Below are positions 34,413 to 42,657 of a stretch of 64,000 bases of DNA, in pieces. The stretch is from the NCBI GenBank assembly GCA_964519385.1, contig CAZFLR010000006.1:1-64000 (forward strand). The letters are read 5' to 3'. Positions within the stretch are counted from its first letter, which is position 1. The number at the start of each line of letters is the position of its first letter. This stretch comes from SVFI01 sp964519385 (GTDB lineage: Bacteria > Bacillota > Clostridia > Lachnospirales > Lachnospiraceae). Under the pieces are notes generated by a model that saw nothing but the letters and a program-made list of their open reading frames with translations, was not told the DNA's origin and made no database searches. The position numbers and the translations under genes were made by a program.

Positions 34413-35679
34413 GACCTTCAAGGTCGCTGTAGAAGGATGGGTAAGAGATGTTGACACATTCAGCATCCTTCATGTGTGTCTGACCTTCCGCAATCAGTGC
34501 TGCCACGGCAAAGCTCATGGCAATCCGGTGGTCGAGACAGGAGTCTAAGGCAGCTCCGTGTAAAGGTCTGCCTCCGCGAATGATCATTCCGTCCTCTGTC
34601 GGTGTTACATCACAGCCCATGAGGGATAAATTTTCAGTGACGATTGCAATGCGGTCGGACTCTTTTACCTTGAGTTCGGCTGCATCTTTTATTGTAGTGA
34701 CACCTTTCGCGGCCGCGGCCATGACGGCAATCACCGGGATCTCGTCAATTAGGGTAGGAATGATGCTTCCCTCGATTGTGATACCGTGAAGTGCGGAGGA
34801 CTGCACCAGAAGGTCAGCTGTCGTCTCGCCACCGTCTGTTCTCTCGTTTAATATGCTGATTTTTCCGCCCATGCTCATAGCTACTCTTAAAATGCCGTCT
34901 CTTGTCGGGTTGATGCCGACATTTCGGATGAGAATTTCAGAATTTGGAACAATCAGACCTGCTGCGATGAAATATGCAGCAGAGGAAATATCGCCCGGAA
35001 CATGAATTTCTATGGCTTTAAGCTCCGGATTCGGAGTGACGGTCGCCGTTGTTTCCCGGCTTGTCACATTTGCACCGAAGGCGCGGAGCATAAGCTCAGT
35101 GTGATTGCGTGAGAGAAAAGGCTCTGTAACGCTTGTGGAGCCATTGGCATATAAGCCTGCAAGAAGAATCGAAGATTTCACCTGCGCAGAAGCAACCGGA
35201 GAATCATAGTGGATACCCGTAAGCTTCGTGCCTTCAATATTGAGAGGCGCGCATCCGTTTCCGTTTACGGAAGTGATACGGGCTCCCATCATGGAAAGCG
35301 GAGAGATAATCCGTTTCATTGGACGCTGGCATATCGATGCATCGCCGGTCAGGGTGGCGTTAAAATTCTGGGCAGCAAGAATTCCGGAAATCAGGCGTGT
35401 TGTGGTTCCGCTGTTGCCTGTGTTTAAAACTCCGGAAGGGGCACAAAGACCATGAAGTCCTTTTCCGTGTATCAGAATCTCTTCCTTTGAATTTTCAATC
35501 TCAATACCGAGACTGCGAAAACACGAAATGGTGGAAAGACAGTCCGCGCCCTGTAAAAAATGTGTGACCCTTGTGGTTCCCTGTGCGAGAGAGCCGAACA
35601 TGACGGCCCGGTGTGAGATGGATTTATCGCCCGGGACAGTAAGCTCGCCGGTCAATTTTTTTGCCTGTTTTAATAACAT
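34399..35679 (-). CDS. aroA: 3-phosphoshikimate 1-carboxyvinyltransferase (EPSP synthase)
   Basis: 426 residues. Joins shikimate 3-phosphate and PEP in the sixth step of the shikimate pathway. VPGDKSISHRAVMFGSLA with the phosphate-binding Lys and LNTGNSGTTTRLISGIL are signature segments, as are the later KVKESDRI and DHRIAMSFAVA. GGAG lies before ATG. It is 24 bases downstream of tyrA in one operon driven from 36853-36881. Confidence 0.96.
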   Translation of the reverse strand: MLLKQAKKLTGELTVPGDKSISHRAVMFGSLAQGTTRVTHFLQGADCLSTISCFRSLGIEIENSKEEILIHGKGLHGLCAPSGVLNTGNSGTTTRLISGILAAQNFNATLTGDASICQRPMKRIISPLSMMGARITSVNGNGCAPLNIEGTKLTGIHYDSPVASAQVKSSILLAGLYANGSTSVTEPFLSRNHTELMLRAFGANVTSRETTATVTPNPELKAIEIHVPGDISSAAYFIAAGLIVPNSEILIRNVGINPTRDGILRVAMSMGGKISILNERTDGGETTADLLVQSSALHGITIEGSIIPTLIDEIPVIAVMAAAAKGVTTIKDAAELKVKESDRIAIVTENLSLMGCDVTPTEDGMIIRGGRPLHGAALDSCLDHRIAMSFAVAALIAEGQTHMKDAECVNISYPSFYSDLEGLISK

Positions 35680-35703
35680 ATAGAAACTCCTTTTTTATAA
35701 GAA

Positions 35704-36819
35704 TTATTCGTAAATGGTGTAGTGGTTCTTTCTGAGTACTTCGACAGCCGTCTGTTCGGTCGCTTCATCATAAAACTCAATGCGCAGCGCGCCTTCCTGA
35801 AACTCTCTCGAATGCATAATTCCGATGTTTTTGATGCTCAGACCGTGAAGTGCAAGGATATTGGCTGTCTGTGCAAGAGAACCCGGAATATCCGGAATAT
35901 CCACATAGATATCGTAAGCCTTCTTGATAGGTCCGTGGGAAGCCGACGTAAAGCTGTCACGATATTCCTTGGCGGAATCAAACAGCTCATACAATTCCCG
36001 GCTGCTTCCGGTACAAAGCTCTTTCTTGACCGTTTCAAGGTCTGCAATATAGTCTGTGAGAAGCTTTAAAATATTGTCGGTGTTGGTCATACAGACAGAC
36101 TGCCACATGACGGGAGAAGAGGAAGAAATCCTCGTGATATCCTTAAATCCGCCGGCCGCTATCAGCTTCATGAGTCCGTCTGCATCATCCGATTTTTCTA
36201 CCAGATTGACCAGACAGGCAGAGATGATATGTGGAAGATGACTGATGGCTGCAGTGATGTAGTCATGTTTATTACAGGATAAAATGAGAGGGAGCGCGCC
36301 GATTCCCGAAATCATTGCCTTTAACTGCTCAACCCGGACAGGACTCACGTCCGCTGTCGGAGTCAGAATATAATAAGCGTTTTCCAAAAGCAGGTGATTG
36401 GAGTTTGAATAGCCCGTCTTTTCGCTTCCGGCCATCGGATGACCGCCGATAAACACATGAGAAAGTCCGGCGTTTTCGATAGCCTGATGTGTTGTCTGCT
36501 TTACGCTTCCCACATCCGTGATAATGGTTTTTGGCTTAATGCGCTGTGCGATATCAGCAAGCATACGGTCGTTGCTGCTTACCGGGGCACACAGAAAAAG
36601 AAAATCGCAGTCAAACAGATCATCCGTCAGTGAGAGCTCACTCTGCGTGATAACTTTCTCCCTGAGAGCCTGCATGGCGGAGGCAGTGTCCGGATCATAG
36701 GCGATAAGTCTTATATCAGGATAAGCACGGCGAAGTGCCTTTGCAATGGAACCGCCGATAAGACCGAGGCCTATAAAACTGCATGTGATATTTGAAAAAT
36801 CAAAGGTAGTTTCACTCAT
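35704..36819 (-). CDS. tyrA: Prephenate dehydrogenase with C-terminal ACT domain
   Basis: 371 residues. Oxidative decarboxylation of prephenate to 4-hydroxyphenylpyruvate for tyrosine. Rossmann motif IGLGLIGGSIAKALRR (about 14-29), DVGSVKQ and GGHPMAGSEKTGY are diagnostic. The last 75 residues are an ACT domain (YVDIPDIPGSLAQTANILALHGLSIKNIGI), the usual site of tyrosine feedback. An ATG two codons upstream exists, but AAGGAAG is optimally spaced only for 36819. First gene of tyrA-aroA. Confidence 0.95.
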   Translation of the reverse strand: MSETTFDFSNITCSFIGLGLIGGSIAKALRRAYPDIRLIAYDPDTASAMQALREKVITQSELSLTDDLFDCDFLFLCAPVSSNDRMLADIAQRIKPKTIITDVGSVKQTTHQAIENAGLSHVFIGGHPMAGSEKTGYSNSNHLLLENAYYILTPTADVSPVRVEQLKAMISGIGALPLILSCNKHDYITAAISHLPHIISACLVNLVEKSDDADGLMKLIAAGGFKDITRISSSSPVMWQSVCMTNTDNILKLLTDYIADLETVKKELCTGSSRELYELFDSAKEYRDSFTSASHGPIKKAYDIYVDIPDIPGSLAQTANILALHGLSIKNIGIMHSREFQEGALRIEFYDEATEQTAVEVLRKNHYTIYE

Positions 36820-36852
36820 AATCATGCTTCCTTTTTGAAAATTTGTACTAAC

Positions 36853-36881
36853 ATTTTAGTCCTTTAAAGCGTGAATGTCAA
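36853..36881 (-). promoter_or_regulatory. tyrA-aroA promoter
   Basis: Minus strand: -35 TTGACA (36881-36876), 17-base spacer, -10 TAAAAT (36858-36853), about 33 bases before the start codon. Confidence 0.75.
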
Positions 36882-36927
36882 TCGGATAGAATACTTTAAA
36901 AAAATCGTATATTTTTACAAATAATCA

Positions 36928-36956
36928 TTGTAAAAGAGTGATTTATTTAGTAAAAT
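36928..36956 (+). promoter_or_regulatory. Promoter of the second EF-G gene
   Basis: -35 TTGTAA at 36928-36933, 17-base spacer, -10 TAAAAT at 36951-36956. The predicted leader is about 78 bases. Confidence 0.65.
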
Positions 36957-37040
36957 ATACCCATGTAGCGAGTAATTGTCAGCAAATTTGGAGGGTTAAG
37001 CTGCAATCGTTACAAAATTAAACACTTGGAGGTAGCAAAA

Positions 37041-39131
37041 ATGAAGGTTTACACAACGGATAAAATTAGAAATGTCGTTTTGCTCGGACATGGCGGATGC
37101 GGTAAGACATCTCTTGCTGAGGCGATGGCATACCTTGGCGGTATCACTTCCAGAATAGGTAAGGTCGCGGACGGAAATACCGTCAGTGATTACGGAAAGG
37201 AAGAACAGAAGCGTCACTTTTCGATTTCAACGAGCATGATTCCGGTTGAATGGGAAGATACGAAGATTAACATTCTGGATACTCCGGGATATTTTGATTT
37301 CGTGGGCGAAGTGGAAGAGGCTGTTTCTGCAGCGGATGCAGCGATTATTGTTATTTCCGGAAAAGCAGGTGTGGAGGTAGGAACGATAAAAGCATGGGAG
37401 CTCTGCGAGAAATATAAGCTTCCGCGTATGATATATGTATCCGAGATGGATGTGGACAACGCGTCCTTCAAGAATGTGGTAGAAGATTTAACGGAGCGTT
37501 TCGGCAAAAAGATTGCGCCGTTCCATTTCCCGATTCGTGAAAATGAGAAGTTCGTAGGATATGTGAACGTAGTCAGCGAGGCCGGTTACCGCTGGCAGGG
37601 CAAGGAGGCATTTGAGGACATCATTCCGGATTACAGTGCCCCGTACCTTGAAACCTATCGTGAGACACTGATGGAAGCGGTTGCGGAGACATCGGAGGAG
37701 ATGATGGACCGCTATTTTTCGGGCGAGACATTTTCACCGGATGAAATCCGTGCAGCCCTTCGCAACAACGTGGTAGACGGAAGCATGATTCCGATTTCCA
37801 TGGGTTCAAGTATTCTCTGCCAGGGCGTATATACGCTTCTTGATGATATTGTCAAATATATGCCGAGCCCGGAGAACAGGGAGATTGCGGGAATTAACTT
37901 AAAAACCAACGAAATTTACGAGGCAAATTACGATTTCTCCAAGGCAAAATCCGCATACATATTCAAGACCATCGTTGACCCGTATATCGGCAAGTATTCC
38001 ATGATAAAGGTCTGCTCCGGTGTTATAAAGACGGATGATTTGCTTTATAATAAAGACAAAGATATTGAAGAAAAAATCGGAAAGCTCTACATTCTTCAGG
38101 GAAATAAGCCGATAGAGGTATCAGAGTTGCACGCGGGTGATATCGGTGCCCTTGCGAAGCTCACGGCGGCAAGAACAGGAAACTCCCTGTCAACGAAGAC
38201 GACACCAATTCAGTATGCGAAGGCGGAGATTTCCGTGCCGTATACTTATATGAGATACAAGGTTAAGAATAAGGCTGAGATTGACAAGGCAGCACAGTCT
38301 CTGCAGAAGATGACACACGAGGATCAGACGCTCAGGGTTGTCAATGACACGGAAAATGGCCAGATGCTTATTTACGGTATGGGCGACCAGCAGCTTGAAA
38401 TTGCAGTCAGCAGACTTCTCAATGAGTACAAGGTAGAGATTGAATTGTTGAAGCCGAAGGTGGCATACAGAGAGACCATCCGTAAAAAGGCGGACGTGGA
38501 AGCCAAGTATAAAAAACAGTCCGGCGGACACGGACAGTACGGCCACGTTAAGATGCGCTTTGAGCCTCTTGCAGACCTTGAAAAGGTATATGAATTCGAC
38601 CAGGAGGTTGTCGGAGGAGCAGTTCCGAAGAATTATTTCCCGGCAGTTGAGAAGGGCATGCAGGAATCCGTGTTAAAGGGACCTCTCGCAGCATATCCGG
38701 TTGTCGGTATCAAAGGTATCCTTTATGACGGCTCATATCACGCAGTCGATTCTTCAGAGATGGCATTTAAAAAGGCGACCATGCAGGCGTTCAAGAAAGG
38801 CTTTATGGAAGCAGGACCTGTTCTCCTTGAGCCGATTGCATCTCTTAAGGTGTGCGTTCCTGACTCTTATACGGGAGATATCATGGGCGACTTAAATAAG
38901 AGAAGAGGACGTGTGCTCGGCATGAATCCGCAGCCGGGCGGCAAACAGATTATTGAAGCGGATATTCCGGTAAGTTCACTGTACGGATATTGTACGGTTC
39001 TCCGTTCCATGACGGGCGGACAGGGCACATATTCTTATGAATTTGCCCGCTATGAGCAGGCTCCTTCCGATGTACAGGAAAAAGAAGTGGAGGCAAGAGC
39101 CGGCAAGCTGACGGATGTAGATGCGGATTAA
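37041..39131 (+). CDS. Elongation factor G-like GTPase (EF-G2 type)
   Basis: 696 residues from ATG 37041; an upstream TTG in frame is really part of the TTGGAGG ribosome site. A translational GTPase with P-loop GHGGCGKTS, switch II DTPGYFDF, then EF-G domains II to V (ARTGNSLSTK, YRETIRKKA, GQYGHVKMRFEPL, GDIMGDLNKRRGRVLGM). The low similarity to canonical FusA in the switch I region and the SEMD replacement for the NKxD guanine-specificity motif place it in the FusA2-like group, whose exact role is not settled. Followed after 22 bases by a membrane protein gene in the same operon. Confidence 0.88.
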   Translation: MKVYTTDKIRNVVLLGHGGCGKTSLAEAMAYLGGITSRIGKVADGNTVSDYGKEEQKRHFSISTSMIPVEWEDTKINILDTPGYFDFVGEVEEAVSAADAAIIVISGKAGVEVGTIKAWELCEKYKLPRMIYVSEMDVDNASFKNVVEDLTERFGKKIAPFHFPIRENEKFVGYVNVVSEAGYRWQGKEAFEDIIPDYSAPYLETYRETLMEAVAETSEEMMDRYFSGETFSPDEIRAALRNNVVDGSMIPISMGSSILCQGVYTLLDDIVKYMPSPENREIAGINLKTNEIYEANYDFSKAKSAYIFKTIVDPYIGKYSMIKVCSGVIKTDDLLYNKDKDIEEKIGKLYILQGNKPIEVSELHAGDIGALAKLTAARTGNSLSTKTTPIQYAKAEISVPYTYMRYKVKNKAEIDKAAQSLQKMTHEDQTLRVVNDTENGQMLIYGMGDQQLEIAVSRLLNEYKVEIELLKPKVAYRETIRKKADVEAKYKKQSGGHGQYGHVKMRFEPLADLEKVYEFDQEVVGGAVPKNYFPAVEKGMQESVLKGPLAAYPVVGIKGILYDGSYHAVDSSEMAFKKATMQAFKKGFMEAGPVLLEPIASLKVCVPDSYTGDIMGDLNKRRGRVLGMNPQPGGKQIIEADIPVSSLYGYCTVLRSMTGGQGTYSYEFARYEQAPSDVQEKEVEARAGKLTDVDAD

Positions 39132-39153
39132 ATCCCGCAAAGAAGGAGAAATG

Positions 39154-40797
39154 ATGAAAAAGGGCAAGTTGATAAAAGGTAAAATTATATTTTGTACAGC
39201 ACTGATTCTGCTGGCAGGAATTTATTACTACATGGCGATTCCGGCGATTAATATACATTCTGCCGGCCTGTGGGCATTTATGATTGGTCTTGTACTGATG
39301 CTCGGATGCGCAGTCGCCATCCGGCAGACGACGAAGAAGGGACATGTGAAGTTCACGAAGAAGGGACTGGATATTTCGCCGGGAGACATTAGCATCGCAA
39401 AGTATATCTTTTATCTGGCCGCAGCCCTTGTTGTGATATACGTGGTCGGATCTGTACTTTCTTCACCTATCGTTAACGCTAAGAAGTATCAGCAGCTTAT
39501 GACGGTTGAGGAGCGCAATTTTGCGGAGGATGTCAAAGAGGTGGATTTTAATACGATTCCGCTTCTTGACAAAGATTCCGCTATGATTCTCGGAAATCGT
39601 AAGATGGGAAGCATGGTAGATATGGTTTCCCAGTTTGAGGTGGAGGACGATTATACGCAGATTAACTACAATGACAAGCCGGTCCGCGTGACACCGCTCA
39701 GATACGCAAGTGCCATTAAATGGCTGACGAATCAGAAAAACGGTATTCCGGCGTACATCCGCATTGACATGGCGACTCAGAATGCAGAGTGTGTGAAGCT
39801 TGAGGAAGGAATTAAATATTCACATTCGGAGTTTTTTAACCGTTACATCTTTCGCCATTTGAGATTTCAGTATCCGACCTATATTTTTGCAGACCAGATC
39901 TTTTTTGAGATTGACGAGGAGGGAACACCGTTTTGGATTTGCCCGGTGAAACAATATAACATCGGTCTCTTCGGCGGACAGACCATAGGAAGAGTGGTCA
40001 TCTGTAATGCAATCACGGGAGAATGTACGGATTATGCGGTCGAGGTGGTTCCGCAGTGGGTGGATAAGGTGTATCAGGCAGAGCTGCTGATTGACCTTTA
40101 TGATTATCACGGAACCCTGAAGAGAGGATATTTTAACAGCGTGCTCGGACAGAAGGACTGTCTGCAGACGACGAACGGATATAACTATATTGCGATGGAG
40201 GATGATGTGTGGGTCTACTCGGGCGTGACGAGTGTGAGCGGAGACCAGTCGAATGTAGGATTTGTCCTCATGAATCAGCGCACGATGGAAACAAGATATT
40301 ATAAGGTGGAAGGTGCCATTGAGGATTCGGCGATGTCCTCAGCAGAGGGACAGGTGCAGAATCTCGGTTACAATGCGACATTTCCGCTGCTCCTTAACAT
40401 ATCCGGAGAGCCGACCTATTTTATGGCACTAAAGGATGCAGCCGGTCTGGTTAAGAAATATGCGATGGTGAATATTCAGAAATACCAGTGGGTTGCGATT
40501 GGCGATACGGTAAAAGAATGTCGCCGGGAATATACCAGACTTCTGGAAACGAATGGCATACGAAACACCGAAAGTTCAGATGAAAAGGTAGCGGAGGGCA
40601 AAATTGCAACATTTGCCACCGTGGTTATCGATTCCAATACGCACGTATATTTTACACTGGAAGGCTATGATGATATCTTTGATGCGGATTTAGCGATGGA
40701 GGATACGATTGCGATTATCCGCTACAAGGAGGGCAACACGATTAAGCTGACCTACACGGAGGGAGAGGTTCTCTCGAACGTATCGGGTATACAGTGA
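39154..40797 (+). CDS. Membrane protein with large extracytoplasmic domain, unknown function
   Basis: 547 residues. Three hydrophobic segments in the first 110 residues (IIFCTALILLAGIYYYMAI, GLWAFMIGLVLMLGCAVAI, YIFYLAAALVVIYVVGSVL) are followed by about 430 soluble residues with mixed beta and helical pattern, few cysteines, and no motif I recognise. AAGGAG at 39143-39148 is correctly spaced only for the second of two adjacent ATGs, giving the start at 39154; the frame itself runs upstream into the EF-G gene. Likely co-transcribed with EF-G2. A terminator follows directly. Confidence 0.7.
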   Translation: MKKGKLIKGKIIFCTALILLAGIYYYMAIPAINIHSAGLWAFMIGLVLMLGCAVAIRQTTKKGHVKFTKKGLDISPGDISIAKYIFYLAAALVVIYVVGSVLSSPIVNAKKYQQLMTVEERNFAEDVKEVDFNTIPLLDKDSAMILGNRKMGSMVDMVSQFEVEDDYTQINYNDKPVRVTPLRYASAIKWLTNQKNGIPAYIRIDMATQNAECVKLEEGIKYSHSEFFNRYIFRHLRFQYPTYIFADQIFFEIDEEGTPFWICPVKQYNIGLFGGQTIGRVVICNAITGECTDYAVEVVPQWVDKVYQAELLIDLYDYHGTLKRGYFNSVLGQKDCLQTTNGYNYIAMEDDVWVYSGVTSVSGDQSNVGFVLMNQRTMETRYYKVEGAIEDSAMSSAEGQVQNLGYNATFPLLLNISGEPTYFMALKDAAGLVKKYAMVNIQKYQWVAIGDTVKECRREYTRLLETNGIRNTESSDEKVAEGKIATFATVVIDSNTHVYFTLEGYDDIFDADLAMEDTIAIIRYKEGNTIKLTYTEGEVLSNVSGIQ

Positions 40798-40800
40798 CGA

Positions 40801-40829
40801 AAAGCGGACAGAGTGTTCTGTCCGCTTTT
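40801..40829 (+). terminator. Terminator of the EF-G2/membrane protein operon
   Basis: AAAGCGGACAGA pairs perfectly with TCTGTCCGCTTT around GTGT, followed by a short T run. Confidence 0.85.
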
Positions 40830-40838
40830 ATAAATAAA

Positions 40839-40867
40839 TTGCCTACAGGCAGATTTTTTGGTATGAT
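40839..40867 (+). promoter_or_regulatory. Promoter of the LytTR regulator operon
   Basis: -35 TTGCCT at 40839-40844, 17-base spacer, -10 TATGAT at 40862-40867. The leader of about 80 bases ends with a small hairpin TGCCC/GGGCA (40919-40932) just ahead of GAGGTGG. Confidence 0.65.
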
Positions 40868-40953
40868 AATGGGTGTAAAAGATGTGATTTTTTAAAATGG
40901 AAATATCAGTAAGCTTTATGCCCTTTGGGGCAAGGAGATAATGAGGTGGAACA

Positions 40954-41661
40954 ATGTTTCAGATTGTCGTGTGTGATGATGATAAGAGAATAGCGAATCA
41001 TGTAAAAGAACTGTTGGATGAGAATTTTAATACAGGGATAGAGTGTAAGTGTATTTATGATGCCGGAGAGCTCCACGAGTGGATTTACGGTCGGGATGGC
41101 GGCAAGACGAATATCCTGATTCTTGACATTGCCTTGGGAGAAGCGGACGGTATCACGATTGCCAAGCAGATACGTGATGATTATCCGCAGATTAAGGTGA
41201 TACTGCTTTCCGGCTATGCACAGCTTGCAAGCAGCGTCTTTGATGCTGACCCTGTGTATTTTCTCTCAAAGCCGATTGTTCCGCAGAAGCTTTTTTCCGC
41301 TGTGGAGAAGGCGATGGAAATTGTAGAGAACCAGCAGGTAAAGATGATGACACTCTCCGGAACCGGAGGAAAGATTCACCGCATAAATGTCGAGGAGATT
41401 ATTTATATCGAGACCTGTAACCGCAACTGTATGGTGCATCTGGAGAAGGGAGAGCCGGTGGAGGTGACCTCCAAGCTTTCCGAGCTGATGGCGGATATGC
41501 CAGAGTATATCATTTTTACGCACCAGAGCTTTGCGTGCAATGTCTTCAAGGTACGCCTTTTTTCCAAGGAGGACGGAATTGTAGTATCGGACGGAAGCCG
41601 TATTCCGGTCAGCAGAAGACATTATAAAAGCGTAAAAGAAAAGATAGCATTACATATTTAG
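40954..41661 (+). CDS. LytTR-family response regulator
   Basis: 235 residues. An N-terminal receiver (CDDDKRIA acidic pocket, phospho-acceptor Asp in LILDIALGEADG near residue 54, SKP lysine near 108) is joined to a C-terminal LytTR DNA-binding domain (INVEEIIYIETCNRNCMVHLEKGEPVEV, HQSFACNV, SDGSRIPVSRRHYKSVKEKI). This is the AgrA/ComE type that usually controls cell-cell signalling or surface functions. The normal membrane sensor kinase is missing; instead a soluble kinase-like protein follows ten bases downstream. Confidence 0.92.
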   Translation: MFQIVVCDDDKRIANHVKELLDENFNTGIECKCIYDAGELHEWIYGRDGGKTNILILDIALGEADGITIAKQIRDDYPQIKVILLSGYAQLASSVFDADPVYFLSKPIVPQKLFSAVEKAMEIVENQQVKMMTLSGTGGKIHRINVEEIIYIETCNRNCMVHLEKGEPVEVTSKLSELMADMPEYIIFTHQSFACNVFKVRLFSKEDGIVVSDGSRIPVSRRHYKSVKEKIALHI

Positions 41662-41671
41662 GAGAAAATTC

Positions 41672-42559
41672 ATGTGGTCCCTGTTTCGTAAGAATGTTGA
41701 AAAAGAGAAATGGGCATTGTATCTGTATGAGGATATGAAGCAGGCTGAAGAAAAATACACTCCGTATGCGGTCTTTTTTCAAAAACTGGCTACCATCCGC
41801 CATGATTTTGCAAACTATATGCAGTCCATTCCGTTTTTTATGATGGATGACGAGGCTGCAGCGGAAGGGAAACGTATGAAGTGCCGGATTCTGGCATTGA
41901 TTGATGACCTGATGGAAGACACTTATGGGGAGATGGAGCGGAAATATCTGGAAAAAAATGACTATGAAAGATGTCCGTCTTTTCGTGATTACGAAAAGAT
42001 GGATGTTCTTTTGTCCCGGCAGTGGAAAAGCTGGCTTATGAAGAAAAATTATTTTGAAACCATGTACAAAGAGGTTCCGCGCATGTACAGGATTCTGGCG
42101 GAGATGAAGGAAAAGCTCAGCTATAGTATGGATCCGGACGAAAGAGAGTGTGAATACATGCTTTTCGCACTGGATTCCTTTTCCGGTCAGAACAGGCAGG
42201 AAAACCCGGTCTTTGCAGCCCTGATGGAAGAGGTGGCAGGGATGTGTGCGAAAAATAATATTCTCTTTCATTATAAGGCAGAACCGCCGGATACGTTTGA
42301 AATCAGTATCGCGGATGTGTATTATATTTATGACTCGCTTCTGGCATACGCGCTGAAGCAGGCGCAGGGGAGCACGGCCTCCCAAAAGGAAATCCGCTTC
42401 CGTACAGCGTCCCAGTACGGTCTGTGGCATCTGCAGATGGTGTGCCCGCCGGGAGTGCCCATTCCGGACAGAGACTTTCTGCGTATGCTGAAAAAATATA
42501 AGATTGCACATAAATACAAATGTGCGGACGGTCTGACACAAATCGATTTGTTCCGTTAA
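41672..42559 (+). CDS. Soluble degenerate HPK10-like histidine kinase homologue
   Basis: 295 residues, no membrane segment. TIRHDFANYM (about 41-50) matches the H-box RHDxxN of AgrC-type HPK10 kinases, with H44 in the phospho-acceptor position. The last 85 residues (DVYYIYDSLLAYALKQA, then IRFRTASQYGLWHLQMV) resemble the start of an HPK10 ATPase domain, but the N-box Asn is absent and no glycine-rich G-box follows. ATP binding is therefore doubtful. Between them lies a long helical insert. GGAGAAA before ATG. It is co-transcribed with the LytTR regulator and may act as a phospho-relay or scaffold. The assignment is by motif only. Confidence 0.6.
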   Translation: MWSLFRKNVEKEKWALYLYEDMKQAEEKYTPYAVFFQKLATIRHDFANYMQSIPFFMMDDEAAAEGKRMKCRILALIDDLMEDTYGEMERKYLEKNDYERCPSFRDYEKMDVLLSRQWKSWLMKKNYFETMYKEVPRMYRILAEMKEKLSYSMDPDERECEYMLFALDSFSGQNRQENPVFAALMEEVAGMCAKNNILFHYKAEPPDTFEISIADVYYIYDSLLAYALKQAQGSTASQKEIRFRTASQYGLWHLQMVCPPGVPIPDRDFLRMLKKYKIAHKYKCADGLTQIDLFR

Positions 42560-42567
42560 GTCGCACC

Positions 42568-42596
42568 TTGACTTTTTCATGGCAGAAGTTTACTAT
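42568..42596 (+). promoter_or_regulatory. leuS promoter
   Basis: -35 TTGACT at 42568-42573, 17-base spacer, -10 TACTAT at 42591-42596. The predicted start near 42603 leaves a leader of about 55 bases, too short for a T-box. Confidence 0.75.
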
Positions 42597-42609
42597 TAAG
42601 CATGGAATT

Positions 42610-42627
42610 AATTGCAGAGCTGCAATT
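42610..42627 (+). promoter_or_regulatory. Palindrome in the leuS leader
   Basis: AATTGCAG-AG-CTGCAATT is a perfect 8-base inverted repeat just after the predicted transcription start. It could be an operator for a dimeric regulator or an RNA hairpin near the 5' end. Neither role is shown. Confidence 0.45.
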
Positions 42628-42657
42628 GAAATACATTAATTAAAGAGGTACAAGAAC

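Noticed and set aside
40919..40932. TGCCC/GGGCA hairpin before the LytTR gene as a riboswitch
   Set aside because: Only a five-pair stem with a four-base loop; too small to support any switch.
41609..42580. Open frame of 323 codons antisense to the kinase-like gene
   Set aside because: His/Leu/Phe-rich translation typical of a reverse-strand shadow; no ribosome site.
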